A stretch of DNA of 64,000 bases from Sinorhizobium americanum (GCF_001651855.1 NZ_LNQC01000044.1:214630-278629); one strand, 5' to 3'. Counted from the stretch's first letter, positions 54,429-63,561 are shown. The notes: generated by a model not told the origin, from the sequence alone. Made by a program: numbers and translations.

Positions 54429-55181
54429 ATGCCCGCAAAGCTCTCCGTGAATCTCAATGCCATCGCCATGCTGCGCAACCGGCGCGATCTCCCATGGCCC
54501 TCGGTGACCGGTCTCGGCCGGATCGCGCTTCAGGCGGGGGCGAGCGGACTGACCGTGCATCCGCGTCCCGATCAGCGGCACATCCGGTTTTCCGACCTGC
54601 AGCCGATCCGTAACCTGATCGACGACGAATTTCCGGGCGCCGAGTTCAACATGGAAGGCTATCCCAACGAGGAGTTCCTGCAACTCGTTGAGCGACACGA
54701 ACCGGAGCAGGTGACGCTGGTGCCCGATGATCCGGCGCAGGCGACCTCCGACCACGGCTGGAATTTCCGCGAGAACCGAACGCTGCTCGCCAGCGTCGTC
54801 GGGCGCCTCAAGAAGAAGGGCTTCCGCGTGTCGCTGTTTGCCGATGGGGATCCGGACGCCGAAGCGCTGAAAATCGCCAAGGAGACCGGGGCGGACCGCA
54901 TCGAACTCTATACGGGCCCTTATGGCGGCTGCCACGACGATCCTGAGAAGGCGGAACGGATCGCCGATGAGCTCGGCCGCACGGCCGCAATCGCAATCGA
55001 TCTCGGCCTCGCCGTCAATGCGGGGCACGACCTGACCGTCGCCAACCTGCCGCGGCTCGCCAAGCATATCCCGGCGCTTGCCGAGGTCTCGATCGGCCAC
55101 GCCCTGACGGCCGACGCGCTGGAATACGGCATGGCGGAGACCGTGCGCCGCTTCCGCCGCGCCTGCGGAGAGACCGTGTAA
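54429..55181 (+). CDS. pdxJ: Pyridoxine 5'-phosphate synthase
   Basis: 250 residues, normal PdxJ length. The start [24 protein letters not shown] holds the conserved NxxxIAxLRxxR loop. [13 protein letters not shown] and FNMEGYP follow, along with the late [13 protein letters not shown] and [16 protein letters not shown] motifs. It condenses 1-deoxy-D-xylulose 5-phosphate with 3-amino-2-oxopropyl phosphate to form vitamin B6 phosphate. It lies 170 bp upstream of a MocR-type regulator whose cofactor, PLP, it makes. Confidence 0.95.
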   Translation: MPAKLSVNLNAIAMLRNRRDLPWPSVTGLGRIALQAGASGLTVHPRPDQRHIRFSDLQPIRNLIDDEFPGAEFNMEGYPNEEFLQLVERHEPEQVTLVPDDPAQATSDHGWNFRENRTLLASVVGRLKKKGFRVSLFADGDPDAEALKIAKETGADRIELYTGPYGGCHDDPEKAERIADELGRTAAIAIDLGLAVNAGHDLTVANLPRLAKHIPALAEVSIGHALTADALEYGMAETVRRFRRACGETV

Positions 55182-55329
55182 GCGTTCCACCACGGCAGCC
55201 GACATCCCGGATCGGCCAGAACTCCGCCGAGGGCGGCGCCTTTGCTTTCTTTGAGGCTTGCCTCCTCCCAGAGCCTGCGCGCGGCGGCGGAAACCGCGTG
55301 CTTGCCCAGTAAGCGCTTCCATGCAATAT

Positions 55330-55339
55330 CCATACATTA
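55330..55339. promoter_or_regulatory. CCATACATTA box upstream of the MocR-type gene
   Basis: The box lies 15 bp before the MocR-type start. CATACA recurs three times at 56821-56851 before the next gene (once as CATACAATA, twice in reverse), suggesting a shared binding site. Confidence 0.4.
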
Positions 55340-55353
55340 CGACGGAGGTTTGC

Positions 55354-56751
55354 ATGGCTGGAAATCGCGAAAGGCTTTCGTGGGTGCCGATGCTTGGCAA
55401 GGCGCGCGGGCCGCGCTATCTCGCCATCGCCGACCAGATCGCTGCCGACAGCGCGGCGGGGCGGCTGCCGGCCGGAACACGCTTGCCGCCGCAGCGGGCG
55501 CTCGCGGCCGCCCTCGGCATCGACTTCACGACCGTGAGCCGCGCTTATAACGAGGCACGGCGCCGCGGCCTGATCGAAGGCCGCGTGGGGCAAGGCACCT
55601 ATGTGCGGGCGCGGCCGAGAGGCGCGGGCCGTTCGTCCTCGGCCGGACTCGTCGATATGAGCATGAACCTGCCGCCGCTTTTCGATGATCCTGCGCTTGC
55701 GGAGCGCCTGTGGCGCGATATCGCCGACTTGCAGCACGAGCAGGGTTTGGCTGTGCTGATGCGCTATCAACCCGTGGGCGGTGCCCGGCAAGACCGGGCG
55801 GCGGGGGCGGCTTGGCTGAAGCCGCGGCTCGGCGAGGTGTCGCCGGAACGGCTGCTGGTTTGCCCAGGGGCTCAGGGCGCGTTGCTTGCGGTTCTTGGCA
55901 CGCTGGCGACGAAGGGCGACAGGATCTGTGCCGAGGCGCTCACCTATCCGGGTCTTCGTTCCGTGGCGGCCTATCTCGGCATCGAAGTTCTCGGCGTTGC
56001 AATGGACGAAGAGGGCCTTGTGCCGGAGGCTTTCGAGGCCGTATGCCGCGAGCAGCGGCCCAAGGTTCTTTATTGCAATCCGACACTGCACAATCCGACA
56101 ACAGCTACGCTGCCGCTGAAGAGGCGCGAGGCGATCGTGGCGATTGCGCGCAGATACGGGGTCGCGATCATAGAGGACGACGCCTATGGGGCATTGCCCG
56201 CAGCACCCGTGCCGCCGTTTGCGGCGCTCGCACCCGACCTCGTCTATCATGTGGCGGGGCTTGCCAAATGTCTCTCGCCGGCACTCCGGATCGCCTATCT
56301 GGTCGTGCCGAATCCGATAGCGGCCGGTCGCCTGGAGAGCGCCATCCGGGCAACGGTCGGGATGGCCTCGCCGCTTTCTGCCGCAATCGCTACCCGTTGG
56401 ATCGGGGAGGGGACGGCACAAGCGGTGCTGACCGCCATACGAGGCGAGGCGGGGCGCCGCCAGAAGCTGGTTGCCGCCAGCCTGCCGGGCGCCGACGTCC
56501 TCACCGACCGCGAGAGCTTTCACCTGTGGCTGAGATTGCCGGCCCATTGGAACCGCGGCGAGTTTGCCGCTCGGCTCCGGGCAGCCGGTACCAGCGTCGT
56601 TGCGAGCGATGCCTTCGCTCTCTCCGAGCCGCCGGAGGCGGTGCGTCTCGGCCTCGGCGCACCGGAGACAAAGGCCGACTTGCAAGGAAGCCTCGACGTC
56701 ATTTCCGATCTTCTCGCGCAATCGCCCGCGGCGCTCAATCTCGTCGTCTGA
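55354..56751 (+). CDS. MocR-type regulator: GntR winged helix fused to aminotransferase-like domain
   Basis: 465 residues from the ATG preceded by ACGGAGG. The N-terminal winged helix (RYLAIADQIAADSAAGRLPAGTRLPPQRALAAALGIDFTTVSRAYNEARRRGLIEG) is followed by a fold-type I PLP domain. The Schiff-base lysine is probably in YHVAGLAKCLSPALRIAYLV near residue 300. MocR proteins sense PLP or amines; PdxR members control vitamin B6 synthesis, which fits the pdxJ neighbour, but targets are not proven. Its intervening CATACA boxes link it to the downstream DUF983 gene. Confidence 0.9.
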   Translation: MAGNRERLSWVPMLGKARGPRYLAIADQIAADSAAGRLPAGTRLPPQRALAAALGIDFTTVSRAYNEARRRGLIEGRVGQGTYVRARPRGAGRSSSAGLVDMSMNLPPLFDDPALAERLWRDIADLQHEQGLAVLMRYQPVGGARQDRAAGAAWLKPRLGEVSPERLLVCPGAQGALLAVLGTLATKGDRICAEALTYPGLRSVAAYLGIEVLGVAMDEEGLVPEAFEAVCREQRPKVLYCNPTLHNPTTATLPLKRREAIVAIARRYGVAIIEDDAYGALPAAPVPPFAALAPDLVYHVAGLAKCLSPALRIAYLVVPNPIAAGRLESAIRATVGMASPLSAAIATRWIGEGTAQAVLTAIRGEAGRRQKLVAASLPGADVLTDRESFHLWLRLPAHWNRGEFAARLRAAGTSVVASDAFALSEPPEAVRLGLGAPETKADLQGSLDVISDLLAQSPAALNLVV

Positions 56752-56820
56752 CGGGGGGGCTTTTGGCTCTTTGTCGCCGCGCGTTGCGCGCCATCGGGCG
56801 GAATTGTCGCAGCAGCGAAT

Positions 56821-56852
56821 GCATACAATAGCAAGAGTGTATGGTATGTATG
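56821..56852. promoter_or_regulatory. Clustered CATACA/TGTATG boxes upstream of the DUF983 gene
   Basis: CATACAATA (56821-56829), TGTATGG (56837-56843) and TATGTATG (56844-56851) give one forward and two reverse copies of the CATACA box also found before the MocR-type gene. The ends form an inverted repeat GCATACA/TGTATGC. Likely operator, about 100 bp before the gene. Confidence 0.45.
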
Positions 56853-56950
56853 CTCCGAGACGAGGCCTTTAGCAGGCGCCGGGCACTGTGGGAGGTCGAT
56901 CTCATTTCGCGGTTGCACATGCGCGCGAAGCGTATCTTTGGAAAGGAAGA

Positions 56951-57379
56951 ATGATGTCTTCAAGCGAGGAGTGGCCGCCCCTGTCGCCGCTGCACACGGG
57001 CCTGCGTGGTCGCTGCCCGCGCTGCGCGCAGGGGCATCTGTTCGAAGGATTCTTGAAGCTCCGGCCAGGATGCGAGGTCTGCGGCCTCGACTATTCCTTC
57101 GCCGATCCAGCCGACGGCCCCGCTTTCTTCGTGATTTGCTTTGCCTGCGTGCCCAGCGTGTTTCTCGGCGTCTGGCTGGAAGTGCAATACAGCGCGCCGC
57201 TCTGGGTGCATCTGCTGCTCACCGGGCCCTTCATGCTGCTGACCTGTATTCCGCCCCTGCGACCGCTGAAGGGTTGGCTGGTCGCCAGCCAATTCTTCTA
57301 CAAGGCCGAAGAGGGCAAGCTGATGCGCAAGCCAAATTCAACGTCTCCTGATGCGAAGGAAGGACAGCGGGCAGCATAG
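56951..57379 (+). CDS. DUF983 family membrane protein
   Basis: 142 residues from the first of two adjacent Met codons (GGAAAGGAAG upstream). An N-terminal zinc-ribbon-like part (CPRCAQGHLFEGFLKLRPGCEVCGLDY) has four Cys, and two membrane segments follow (FFVICFACVPSVFLGVWLEV; LWVHLLLTGPFMLLTCIPPL). The FADPADGPAFF motif is the DUF983 hallmark. In some alphaproteobacteria DUF983 genes lie with cytochrome oxidase genes; here no such link is seen. Function unknown. Confidence 0.85.
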   Translation: MMSSSEEWPPLSPLHTGLRGRCPRCAQGHLFEGFLKLRPGCEVCGLDYSFADPADGPAFFVICFACVPSVFLGVWLEVQYSAPLWVHLLLTGPFMLLTCIPPLRPLKGWLVASQFFYKAEEGKLMRKPNSTSPDAKEGQRAA

Positions 57380-57460
57380 GAGTTCACCCCGGACTCCCTT
57401 GGATCAGATTGTGCTGCCACACGATCGCGTCTTCCAGGCGATCGTGCCGGCCGCTCATGG

Positions 57461-57487
57461 AAAAGGCCCGGCGGCGGACGCCGGGCC
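57461..57487 (-). terminator. Intrinsic terminator of the NmrA-type oxidoreductase gene
   Basis: On the minus strand GGCCCGGCG, five-base loop, CGCCGGGCC (perfect 9-bp stem, 57487-57465) is followed by TTTT, 20 bp after the stop codon. The T run is short but the stem is very stable. Confidence 0.65.
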
Positions 57488-57507
57488 GGTCGTCATCGCG
57501 GCGATTG

Positions 57508-58395
57508 CTATTGAACGAGCGCAGCCTTGTTTGCCGCAAGGAAGGCCGGCAGCCCGACCGGGGTTCTGCCGGTGAGGGTGGCAACGTCATCGGTCACCAA
57601 GTCGAAATGGCCTTCGCGCGTATTGGTGTCGAAGGAGACGAGGATCGGCACGAAGAAGTCCGGCAGCCCGGCTCCCTTAAGCCCGCCTGCAAGAGCCTCG
57701 TCGGAGATCTGAACGACCTCGAGCGGCTTGCCGGTTGCCGCTGCGACGAGTTCGGCGATCTCCGCGGTCGTCATCGCCTCTGTTCCGGTCAGCGTATAGG
57801 TGCGGCTTTCCGTCGAACCCGATTCCAGCGCGGCGGCAGCAGCCTTGGCGAGATCGTCGCGCGCCACGTGCGAAATCCGGCCTTCACCCGCCGACGAGAA
57901 CCATTGCCCGGTCTGAAGCGCATGCGGCAGGGCCAGGAAAAGGTTTTCCATGTACCAGGCATTGCGCAGGATCGTATAAGGAATCCCGCTCGCCTTGATG
58001 GCGTTTTCGGTGCCGAGATGGTCGGCGGCGAAGGGAATGACCGAGGTTTCCGGATTGGGCATGGACGTATAGAGGATGTGCTTGACGCCCGCCTTCTTGG
58101 CGGCTTCGACGGCGGCGAGGTGCTGCTTCAGCCGCTTGCCCGGCTCGTCAAGCGTGTCGGTCGAGATGATAAGAACCCGGTCGGCGCCGGCAAAGGCCTT
58201 TTCAAGCGAGGCAGGGTCGTCGAAATCGGCGACGCGGGTCTCTACGCCCCTGGCGGCATAATCGGCGAGCTTGGCGGTAACGCGGCTGGTGGCGATGATG
58301 TCGGCGGGCTTCGTCTTGCCGGAGGCGAGAACCGCATCGAGGACGAGTTTGCCGAGCTGACCTGCAGCGCCGGTTACGAGCAATCTCTGGAACAT
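57508..58395 (-). CDS. NmrA/SDR-a5-type NAD(P)-binding oxidoreductase (QorB-like)
   Basis: 295 residues. The nucleotide-binding start MFQRLLVTGAAGQLGKLVL has the GxxGxxG loop. DRVLIISTD, HILYTSMPNP and the PYTILRNAWYMENLF motif are typical of the QorB/NmrA group, which lacks the Tyr-x3-Lys catalytic pair of ordinary SDRs. Likely an NADPH-dependent quinone reductase or redox sensor. The HxlR regulator gene is divergent, a common pairing, so electrophile or quinone induction is likely. Confidence 0.88.
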   Translation of the reverse strand: MFQRLLVTGAAGQLGKLVLDAVLASGKTKPADIIATSRVTAKLADYAARGVETRVADFDDPASLEKAFAGADRVLIISTDTLDEPGKRLKQHLAAVEAAKKAGVKHILYTSMPNPETSVIPFAADHLGTENAIKASGIPYTILRNAWYMENLFLALPHALQTGQWFSSAGEGRISHVARDDLAKAAAAALESGSTESRTYTLTGTEAMTTAEIAELVAAATGKPLEVVQISDEALAGGLKGAGLPDFFVPILVSFDTNTREGHFDLVTDDVATLTGRTPVGLPAFLAANKAALVQ

Positions 58396-58473
58396 GATCT
58401 TCCTTTCACTTCGCTTTCCAGCTTCGCAACGCCTCGAACGGCCATGTCGAATGCTGGTCTCTTTTTGAGAGTT

Positions 58474-58500
58474 GCTCTTATCTCGTAATCTGCTAAGAGC
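58474..58500. promoter_or_regulatory. Inverted repeat GCTCTTA-N13-TAAGAGC between divergent NmrA-type and HxlR genes
   Basis: Seven-base perfect arms (58474-58480 and 58494-58500) centred in the 153-bp divergent intergenic region. This is a natural binding site for the HxlR dimer encoded next to it. Confidence 0.55.
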
Positions 58501-58548
58501 TGTAAAGGAGGCAGTTTTTTCTGCGAAGGTTACGGAAAGGGTACCGCC

Positions 58549-58953
58549 ATGAACAAGGCGACCGGCAAGGTGAAGGGAAAGCGCGTGGCTCTGATCGGCG
58601 GCGTGCCGTTCGACATCGACGACTGCCCGGTGCGGGATGTGATGGACAATATCGGCGGCAAATGGAATTCGCTGATGATCCTGTCGCTCGCCGACGGGCC
58701 GCTGCGCTTTTCGCAACTGCGCCGGCTGATCCCCGACATTTCCCAGCGGATGCTGACGCAGACGCTGCGCGACCTGCAGCGAGACGGCTATTTGAGCCGC
58801 ACCGTCTATCCGACGCAGCCGCCGAGCGTGGAATACAGCCTCACCGACCTCGGCCGGTCGTTTCTGGTTGTCCTCAGACTGTTCGTCGACTGGTCCCTCG
58901 AAAATCACGAGGCAATCCGCAAGGCGCGGGCGGAGTTTGATGAAGTGCCATAG
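58549..58953 (+). CDS. HxlR-family transcriptional regulator
   Basis: 134 residues. The HxlR pattern is clear: the single Cys in [26 protein letters not shown] (about residue 25) and the winged helix [51 protein letters not shown]. The conserved Cys often senses quinones or aldehydes. Divergent from the NmrA-type oxidoreductase, which it most likely controls through the inverted repeat between them. Confidence 0.93.
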   Translation: MNKATGKVKGKRVALIGGVPFDIDDCPVRDVMDNIGGKWNSLMILSLADGPLRFSQLRRLIPDISQRMLTQTLRDLQRDGYLSRTVYPTQPPSVEYSLTDLGRSFLVVLRLFVDWSLENHEAIRKARAEFDEVP

Positions 58954-58991
58954 GCAGATTATCGCCACACGCCCGTGCTATCGGCGAGCTG

Positions 58992-59120
58992 ATGGCAGTT
59001 GGTATTGCAATCGGCATCGGTGTTGGCGCGGCCATAGGAGCCGCGCTCGATAGCGTTCCGCTCGGTATCACTATCGGCATTGCTCTAGCTGCCGCGATGG
59101 GGATGTATCTGCGGCACTGA
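58992..59120 (+). CDS. Small glycine-zipper membrane peptide
   Basis: 42 residues, two hydrophobic glycine-zipper segments (MAVGIAIGIGVGAAIGAAL; LGITIGIALAAAMGMYLRH) separated by a Pro turn. This resembles the small glycine-zipper hairpin proteins found widely in bacteria. GGCGAG precedes the ATG. It lies 38 bp after the HxlR gene and is oriented the same way. Function unknown. Confidence 0.55.
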   Translation: MAVGIAIGIGVGAAIGAALDSVPLGITIGIALAAAMGMYLRH

Positions 59121-59169
59121 AGGCGCGCTGGTCCGCCTGTCCGCTGCCTGCAATCGCGTTGGCGCTCCG

Positions 59170-59889
59170 TCAGGCGGCGCGGCTTACATCCCGCATGCTC
59201 AAGGAGAATTCGACGGCCGCCTCGGCGTGGATGGCCGTGGAATCGAAACCCGGCAGGGGCAGATTGGCTGGGTCGAGGATCAGGCAGATCTCGGTGCAGC
59301 CGAGAATGACCGCATCGGCGCCTGCTGCCTTCGCCTTTTCGATGAGTGCCAGCAGCGCCTCGCGCGAGCGGTCCAGCACCTTGCCGGCGCAGAGTTCGTC
59401 GAAGATCACTCCGTGGGTCAGCGTGCGACCGTCGGCATCGGGGACGATCAGATCGATGCCGTGCGTTTTCATGCGCTCGGCATAAAAGCCGTGCTCCATC
59501 GTGTAACGGGTCGCGAGCAGCAGCGGCCGGCGGCTGCCGGCGGCCTTGAGACGAACTGCGGTCTCGTCGATGATGTTGATCAGCGGGATCTCGACGGCAG
59601 CGGCAACCGCGTCGGCGATCAGGTGCATGGTGTTGGTGCAGATCAGCACGCAATCGGCGCCGCCTGCTTCGAGTGCGCGCGCAACCTCGGACAGGCGCCG
59701 GGCGGCCTCGTCCCAGCGGCCGGCCTTCTGCAGGTCGACGATTTTCTGGAAGTCGACGGAATGGAGGAGCACCTCGGCCGAATGCAAGGCGCCCAGCCGC
59801 TCGCGAACCGCCTCGTTGACCATCCGGTAATAGACCGCCGAACTTTCGAAGCTCATGCCGCCGATAAGGCCGATCTTGCGCATTTCCAT
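59170..59889 (-). CDS. Aspartate/glutamate racemase family protein
   Basis: 239 residues from MEMRKIGLIGGMSFESSAVYY (GGGAG 7 bp upstream; the second Met is possible). The two catalytic Cys regions, LICTNTMHLIAD (about residue 82) and VILGCTEICLIL (about residue 190), are intact. It interconverts L- and D-aspartate or related amino acids, independent of cofactors. An Lrp/AsnC regulator gene is divergent, suggesting amino-acid-responsive control. Confidence 0.9.
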   Translation of the reverse strand: MEMRKIGLIGGMSFESSAVYYRMVNEAVRERLGALHSAEVLLHSVDFQKIVDLQKAGRWDEAARRLSEVARALEAGGADCVLICTNTMHLIADAVAAAVEIPLINIIDETAVRLKAAGSRRPLLLATRYTMEHGFYAERMKTHGIDLIVPDADGRTLTHGVIFDELCAGKVLDRSREALLALIEKAKAAGADAVILGCTEICLILDPANLPLPGFDSTAIHAEAAVEFSLSMRDVSRAA

Positions 59890-60108
59890 CAACTCGCTCC
59901 CTTTTTGCATCCGATCGCCGGAACTGAAGCGGGAAGGGCGCGTTGCCACTTTCCTATCTCGTTCCACCGGTAAGATTATGACGCGACTCGGGTTGGATTT
60001 GTTTGCTTTGAGGGCTATCTAAGAAAGACATCAATAGGTTTTTGCGTTATTTCTTCTGTTTGTGCAAAATTCAGGCGTCGTTGTGGCATAGAGTGAGGAG
60101 TAAAGGGC

Positions 60109-60573
60109 GTGCTGGATGAGAGGGACCGAAAGCTGCTCACACTTCTGCAGGAAGATGCGAGCATTGCGATGGGCGATCTCGCCGCGCGGGTAAACCTTTC
60201 CTTGTCCGCCTGCTCGCGCCGCATCCAGCGGCTGGAGGAGGCGGGCTATGTGTCAAGGCGCATCGTCGTTCTCGACCGGGAGAAGATGGGCGTGCCCACG
60301 ACGGTCTTCGCGCTCATCAAGACTGCGCATCACTCCGATGAATGGATCGAGACGTTCCGGCGGGCGATCAGCGATATTCCCGAAATTGTCGAGGCGCACC
60401 GGTTGACCGGCAATTACGATTACATCGTCAAGGTTGTCCTGCCGCGAGTCGAGCAATATGACATGGTCTACAAGCAGATCGTGCGCAAGGTGGAGCTTTT
60501 CGACGTTTCCGCATCGATTTCCATGGAGGTCCTGAAAAGCGGCACCGCGGTTCCGGTCCGTTACGCCGAGTAA
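60109..60573 (+). CDS. Lrp/AsnC-family transcriptional regulator
   Basis: 154 residues from a GTG (GAGTAAAGG upstream). The N-terminal helix-turn-helix is LDERDRKLLTLLQEDASIAMGDLAARVNLSLSACSRRIQRLEEAGYV; the C-terminal RAM ligand domain includes IVEAHRLTGNYDYIVKVVLP. Lrp-type proteins respond to amino acids. Divergent from the racemase gene, which it likely controls. The 219-bp intergenic region is AT-rich near 60000-60080, fitting Lrp binding, but no clear site was recognised. Confidence 0.93.
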   Translation: MLDERDRKLLTLLQEDASIAMGDLAARVNLSLSACSRRIQRLEEAGYVSRRIVVLDREKMGVPTTVFALIKTAHHSDEWIETFRRAISDIPEIVEAHRLTGNYDYIVKVVLPRVEQYDMVYKQIVRKVELFDVSASISMEVLKSGTAVPVRYAE

Positions 60574-60673
60574 GGTTCTGCGGCGCGGCATGGCGCGGCG
60601 CAAGGATCGGCGACGGAGCGATACCTGAAGCGCCGTCGATGCGTGCGGTTTATCAGCGAACGAGGCAGCAGCG

Positions 60674-61942
60674 ATGCAGGAAAGACATCACGTGGTGGTC
60701 GTGGGCGGTGGATTCGGCGGGTTGCAACTCGTCCATGACCTCAAGGGCGCGCCGGTTCGCATCACGCTCATCGATCGGCGCAACCACCATCTCTTTCAGC
60801 CGCTGCTCTACCAGGTCGCTACCACCATTCTTGCGACCTCCGAGATTGCCTGGCCGATCCGTCATCTCTACCGCGACCGACCGGAGGTCACGACCCTGCT
60901 CGGCGAGGTGCAGGGCATCGACAGGGCGGCAAAGGCCGTGAGGCTGGCGAGCGGCCGGGCCGTCCACTACGACACGCTGGTGCTCGCGACCGGCGCGACG
61001 CACGCCTATTTCGGCCATGACGAATGGGCCGCGGTCGCACCCGGGCTGAAGACGCTCGAGGATGCGACGACCATTCGCCGGCGCGTGCTGCTCGCATTCG
61101 AGCAGGCGGAAGTCGAGGAGGATCCTGCCAGGCGCGATGCGCTGTTGACCTTCACGATCGTCGGCGCCGGTCCAACGGGGGTGGAGCTTGCCGGCATCAT
61201 CGCCGAAATGGCGCACCGAACCTTGCCGGACGAGTTCCGTCGCATCGATACGCGCCGGGCCCGTGTCATCCTCGTCGAGGCTGGGCCGCGCATCCTGCCG
61301 GCCTTTGCGGAAGAGCTTTCCGCCTATGCGCTGAGGGAACTCGGGAAGCTCGGCGTCGAGGTGCGCACCGGAACGCCGGTGACTGACTGCACGGCGGAGG
61401 GCGTCAGGATCGGGGACAGTTTCGTGCCCAGCTGCACGCTCGTCTGGGCGGCGGGCGTTCAGGCGTCCCCGGCCGCCCAATGGCTCGGGATCGAGGCGGA
61501 CCGCGCGGGCCGGGCTTTGGTCGATCAGGGCCTCAGCGCACCAGGCAACGGGGATGCGTTCGTTATTGGCGACACCGCCGCGGTCAAGCAGGAGAATGGT
61601 ATGCCGGTGCCGGGCATTGCGCCCGCCGCCAAGCAGCAGGGCGCCTATGTGGCTCGGGTGATCCGCGCCCGGCTCACTGGTCAGCCCGCGCCAGGCCCTT
61701 TCCGCTACCGCCACCAGGGAAGTCTTGCCACGATCGGCAAGCGGGCCGCAATCATCGACTTCGGCAGGATAAAGCTCAAAGGCGGCCTTGCCTGGTGGAT
61801 CTGGGGCCTCGCTCATATCTATTTCCTGATCGGCACTCGCAGCCGTTTTGCGGTGGCCTGGAGTTGGTTGTGGATCTATCTGAGCGGTCAGCACAGCGCG
61901 CGGCTGATCACGCAAAAGGAAACGATGCGTGGAGATGGATAA
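60674..61942 (+). CDS. ndh: Type II NADH dehydrogenase (NDH-2) family flavoprotein
   Basis: 422 residues. The FAD motif VVVVGGGFGGLQLVHDL (about 7-23), the NDH-2 element HHLFQPLLYQVAT, the NAD motif FTIVGAGPTGVELAGIIAEM (about 158-177) and the FAD-contact stretch FVIGDTAAVKQENGMPVPGIAPAAKQQG are all visible. It transfers electrons from NADH to quinone without proton pumping. A C-terminal hydrophobic segment (LAWWIWGLAHIYFLIGTRSRFAVAWSWLWIYLSG) anchors it to the membrane. An APH-type kinase gene follows 3 bp later, apparently co-transcribed. Confidence 0.92.
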   Translation: MQERHHVVVVGGGFGGLQLVHDLKGAPVRITLIDRRNHHLFQPLLYQVATTILATSEIAWPIRHLYRDRPEVTTLLGEVQGIDRAAKAVRLASGRAVHYDTLVLATGATHAYFGHDEWAAVAPGLKTLEDATTIRRRVLLAFEQAEVEEDPARRDALLTFTIVGAGPTGVELAGIIAEMAHRTLPDEFRRIDTRRARVILVEAGPRILPAFAEELSAYALRELGKLGVEVRTGTPVTDCTAEGVRIGDSFVPSCTLVWAAGVQASPAAQWLGIEADRAGRALVDQGLSAPGNGDAFVIGDTAAVKQENGMPVPGIAPAAKQQGAYVARVIRARLTGQPAPGPFRYRHQGSLATIGKRAAIIDFGRIKLKGGLAWWIWGLAHIYFLIGTRSRFAVAWSWLWIYLSGQHSARLITQKETMRGDG

Positions 61943-61945
61943 GCC

Positions 61946-62845
61946 TTGGGTTCCTCCGAAAGCATCGCAATCGACAGCTCCCTTGTCAGGCGGCTGATCG
62001 CAGCGCAGTTTCCGCAATGGACGGACCTGCCGGTGCGACCGGTCCGGCATGGCGGCTGGGACAACCGGACCTTTCATCTCGGCGATGACCTCTCGGTTCG
62101 TCTGCCGAGTGCCGCGTCCTATGCGCTGCAGGTCGAGAAGGAGCAGCGCTGGCTGCCGCGGCTGGCACCTCACCTGCCGCTGCCGATCCCGGAACCGGTG
62201 GCGATGGGGCGACCGGACGAAGGCTATCCCTGGTCTTGGTCCGTCTATCGATGGCGCCATGGCGAGATCGCCACGCATGCTCCGATCGGCGATTTGCCAG
62301 CCTTCGCCGCGACGCTCGGCGAATTCCTTGCCGCTCTGCAGCGGATCGACGCCGATGGCGGGCCGTCACCGGGGCAGCACAATTTCTTCCGCGGCGGTGC
62401 GCTCACCGTCTACGACCATGAAGCGCGCTGGGCGCTCGAGGCGCTTGCGGGCAAAATCGACACCGATACGGCCCGATCCGTCTGGGAGGCGGCGCTCGTC
62501 GCCAGCTGGACGGCAAAGCCGGTCTGGTTCCATGGCGATGTCAGTTCCGGCAACCTGCTCGTCGAAGGCGGCCGTCTCGCCGCCGTCATCGACTTCGGCA
62601 CGTCCGGCGTCGGCGATCCGGCCTGCGATCTCTCGATTGCCTGGACGATGTTCAGCGGCGAAAGCCGCGCAGCGTTTCGTGCGGCACTCCCTCTCGACCG
62701 GGGAACCTGGGCGCGCGGCCGCGGCTGGACCCTGTGGAAAGCGATGATCGTTGCAGCCGAGATGCCGGGGACCGATCGGCTCGAAGTCGAAAAGTCGCGG
62801 CGCGTGATTGGCGAAGTTCTCGCCGATCACCTGCGGTACGGTTGA
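61946..62845 (+). CDS. Aminoglycoside phosphotransferase (APH) family kinase
   Basis: 299 residues from a TTG four bases after the ndh stop. The kinase-like fold shows the Brenner motif VWFHGDVSSGNLLVE (catalytic Asp about residue 194) and the DFG-type AAVIDFGTSGVGDPACDLS. Members phosphorylate antibiotics, sugars or small amines. Chromosomal copies in rhizobia are seldom true resistance genes, so the substrate is open. Coupling to ndh is odd but clear. Confidence 0.88.
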   Translation: MGSSESIAIDSSLVRRLIAAQFPQWTDLPVRPVRHGGWDNRTFHLGDDLSVRLPSAASYALQVEKEQRWLPRLAPHLPLPIPEPVAMGRPDEGYPWSWSVYRWRHGEIATHAPIGDLPAFAATLGEFLAALQRIDADGGPSPGQHNFFRGGALTVYDHEARWALEALAGKIDTDTARSVWEAALVASWTAKPVWFHGDVSSGNLLVEGGRLAAVIDFGTSGVGDPACDLSIAWTMFSGESRAAFRAALPLDRGTWARGRGWTLWKAMIVAAEMPGTDRLEVEKSRRVIGEVLADHLRYG

Positions 62846-62850
62846 TGGGT

Positions 62851-63561
62851 TCAGCCGGAGGCGCGCGCCGCCTGGCCGCACCAGCTTGCCGGCCGGCTGG
62901 CGCGCTTTCTCACCAGCCCCTCAGAAACGAGGAGGTCTCCCAACGACCTGCCGCCTCTCATGACCACACGCGGCTTCCCCGCTTCCTCGTCGGCGAAGCC
63001 GCCCGCCGAAGCAACCAGCGTGAATTCGCCGGCGTTCAGCAACTCACGCAGCCTTGCCTTGGCATAGGAACCGCGCGACCGCTCCGCATCGCATTTCGCG
63101 AGCTTCGTCTCGGGCGCGTCGATATCGGCGATGAGAATTCTTTCACCGTTGAAGAGGAATGTATCGCCGTCGATCACGCAGTTGTCGTGGCGAATGCCGC
63201 AGAAGAAGAACGTGTTGCTTCCCGTTTCAACGGAGGCGAGTTGCGCCGGCGGCTGCTGCATCGGCCTGCCGACCGGTGCCGGTGGGACCAAGGCAGGTCT
63301 CGCCGCGACGGAACCCGTATGCTCCTTCGGAGGCGGGGCGATGCCCGCCGTCTTCGGCTTCTTCTCGGGCGCCTTCTCCGGTTTCGAAAGGAACGCAGTC
63401 GTTTCGCGATCGTCCACCCAGTCGCGGAGTTGTTCCCGGTGGTCATAGCCGATGATGCCGCCGATAAGAATCGTAGCGGCCAGATACCAGGGCATCATGC
63501 CGCCCCGGCCGCCTTTCGAGCGTGTGCTGCGTTTCCGTCGCGGGGATTTTGCCTTGGCCAT
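62851..63561 (-). CDS. Membrane-anchored staphylococcal-nuclease-like (thermonuclease) protein
   Basis: 236 residues. A basic N-terminus (KSPRRKRSTRSKGGRG) and a membrane segment (MMPWYLAATILIGGIIGY) precede a Pro/Lys-rich linker and a SNase-like domain (NCVIDGDTFLFNGERILIADIDAPET, then RSRGSYAKARLRELL). The domain has the Asp of DGD and the DAPE motif; the usual Arg triad is only partly seen. The domain probably faces the periplasm. Nuclease activity is plausible but unproven. Confidence 0.82.
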   Translation of the reverse strand: MAKAKSPRRKRSTRSKGGRGGMMPWYLAATILIGGIIGYDHREQLRDWVDDRETTAFLSKPEKAPEKKPKTAGIAPPPKEHTGSVAARPALVPPAPVGRPMQQPPAQLASVETGSNTFFFCGIRHDNCVIDGDTFLFNGERILIADIDAPETKLAKCDAERSRGSYAKARLRELLNAGEFTLVASAGGFADEEAGKPRVVMRGGRSLGDLLVSEGLVRKRASRPASWCGQAARASG

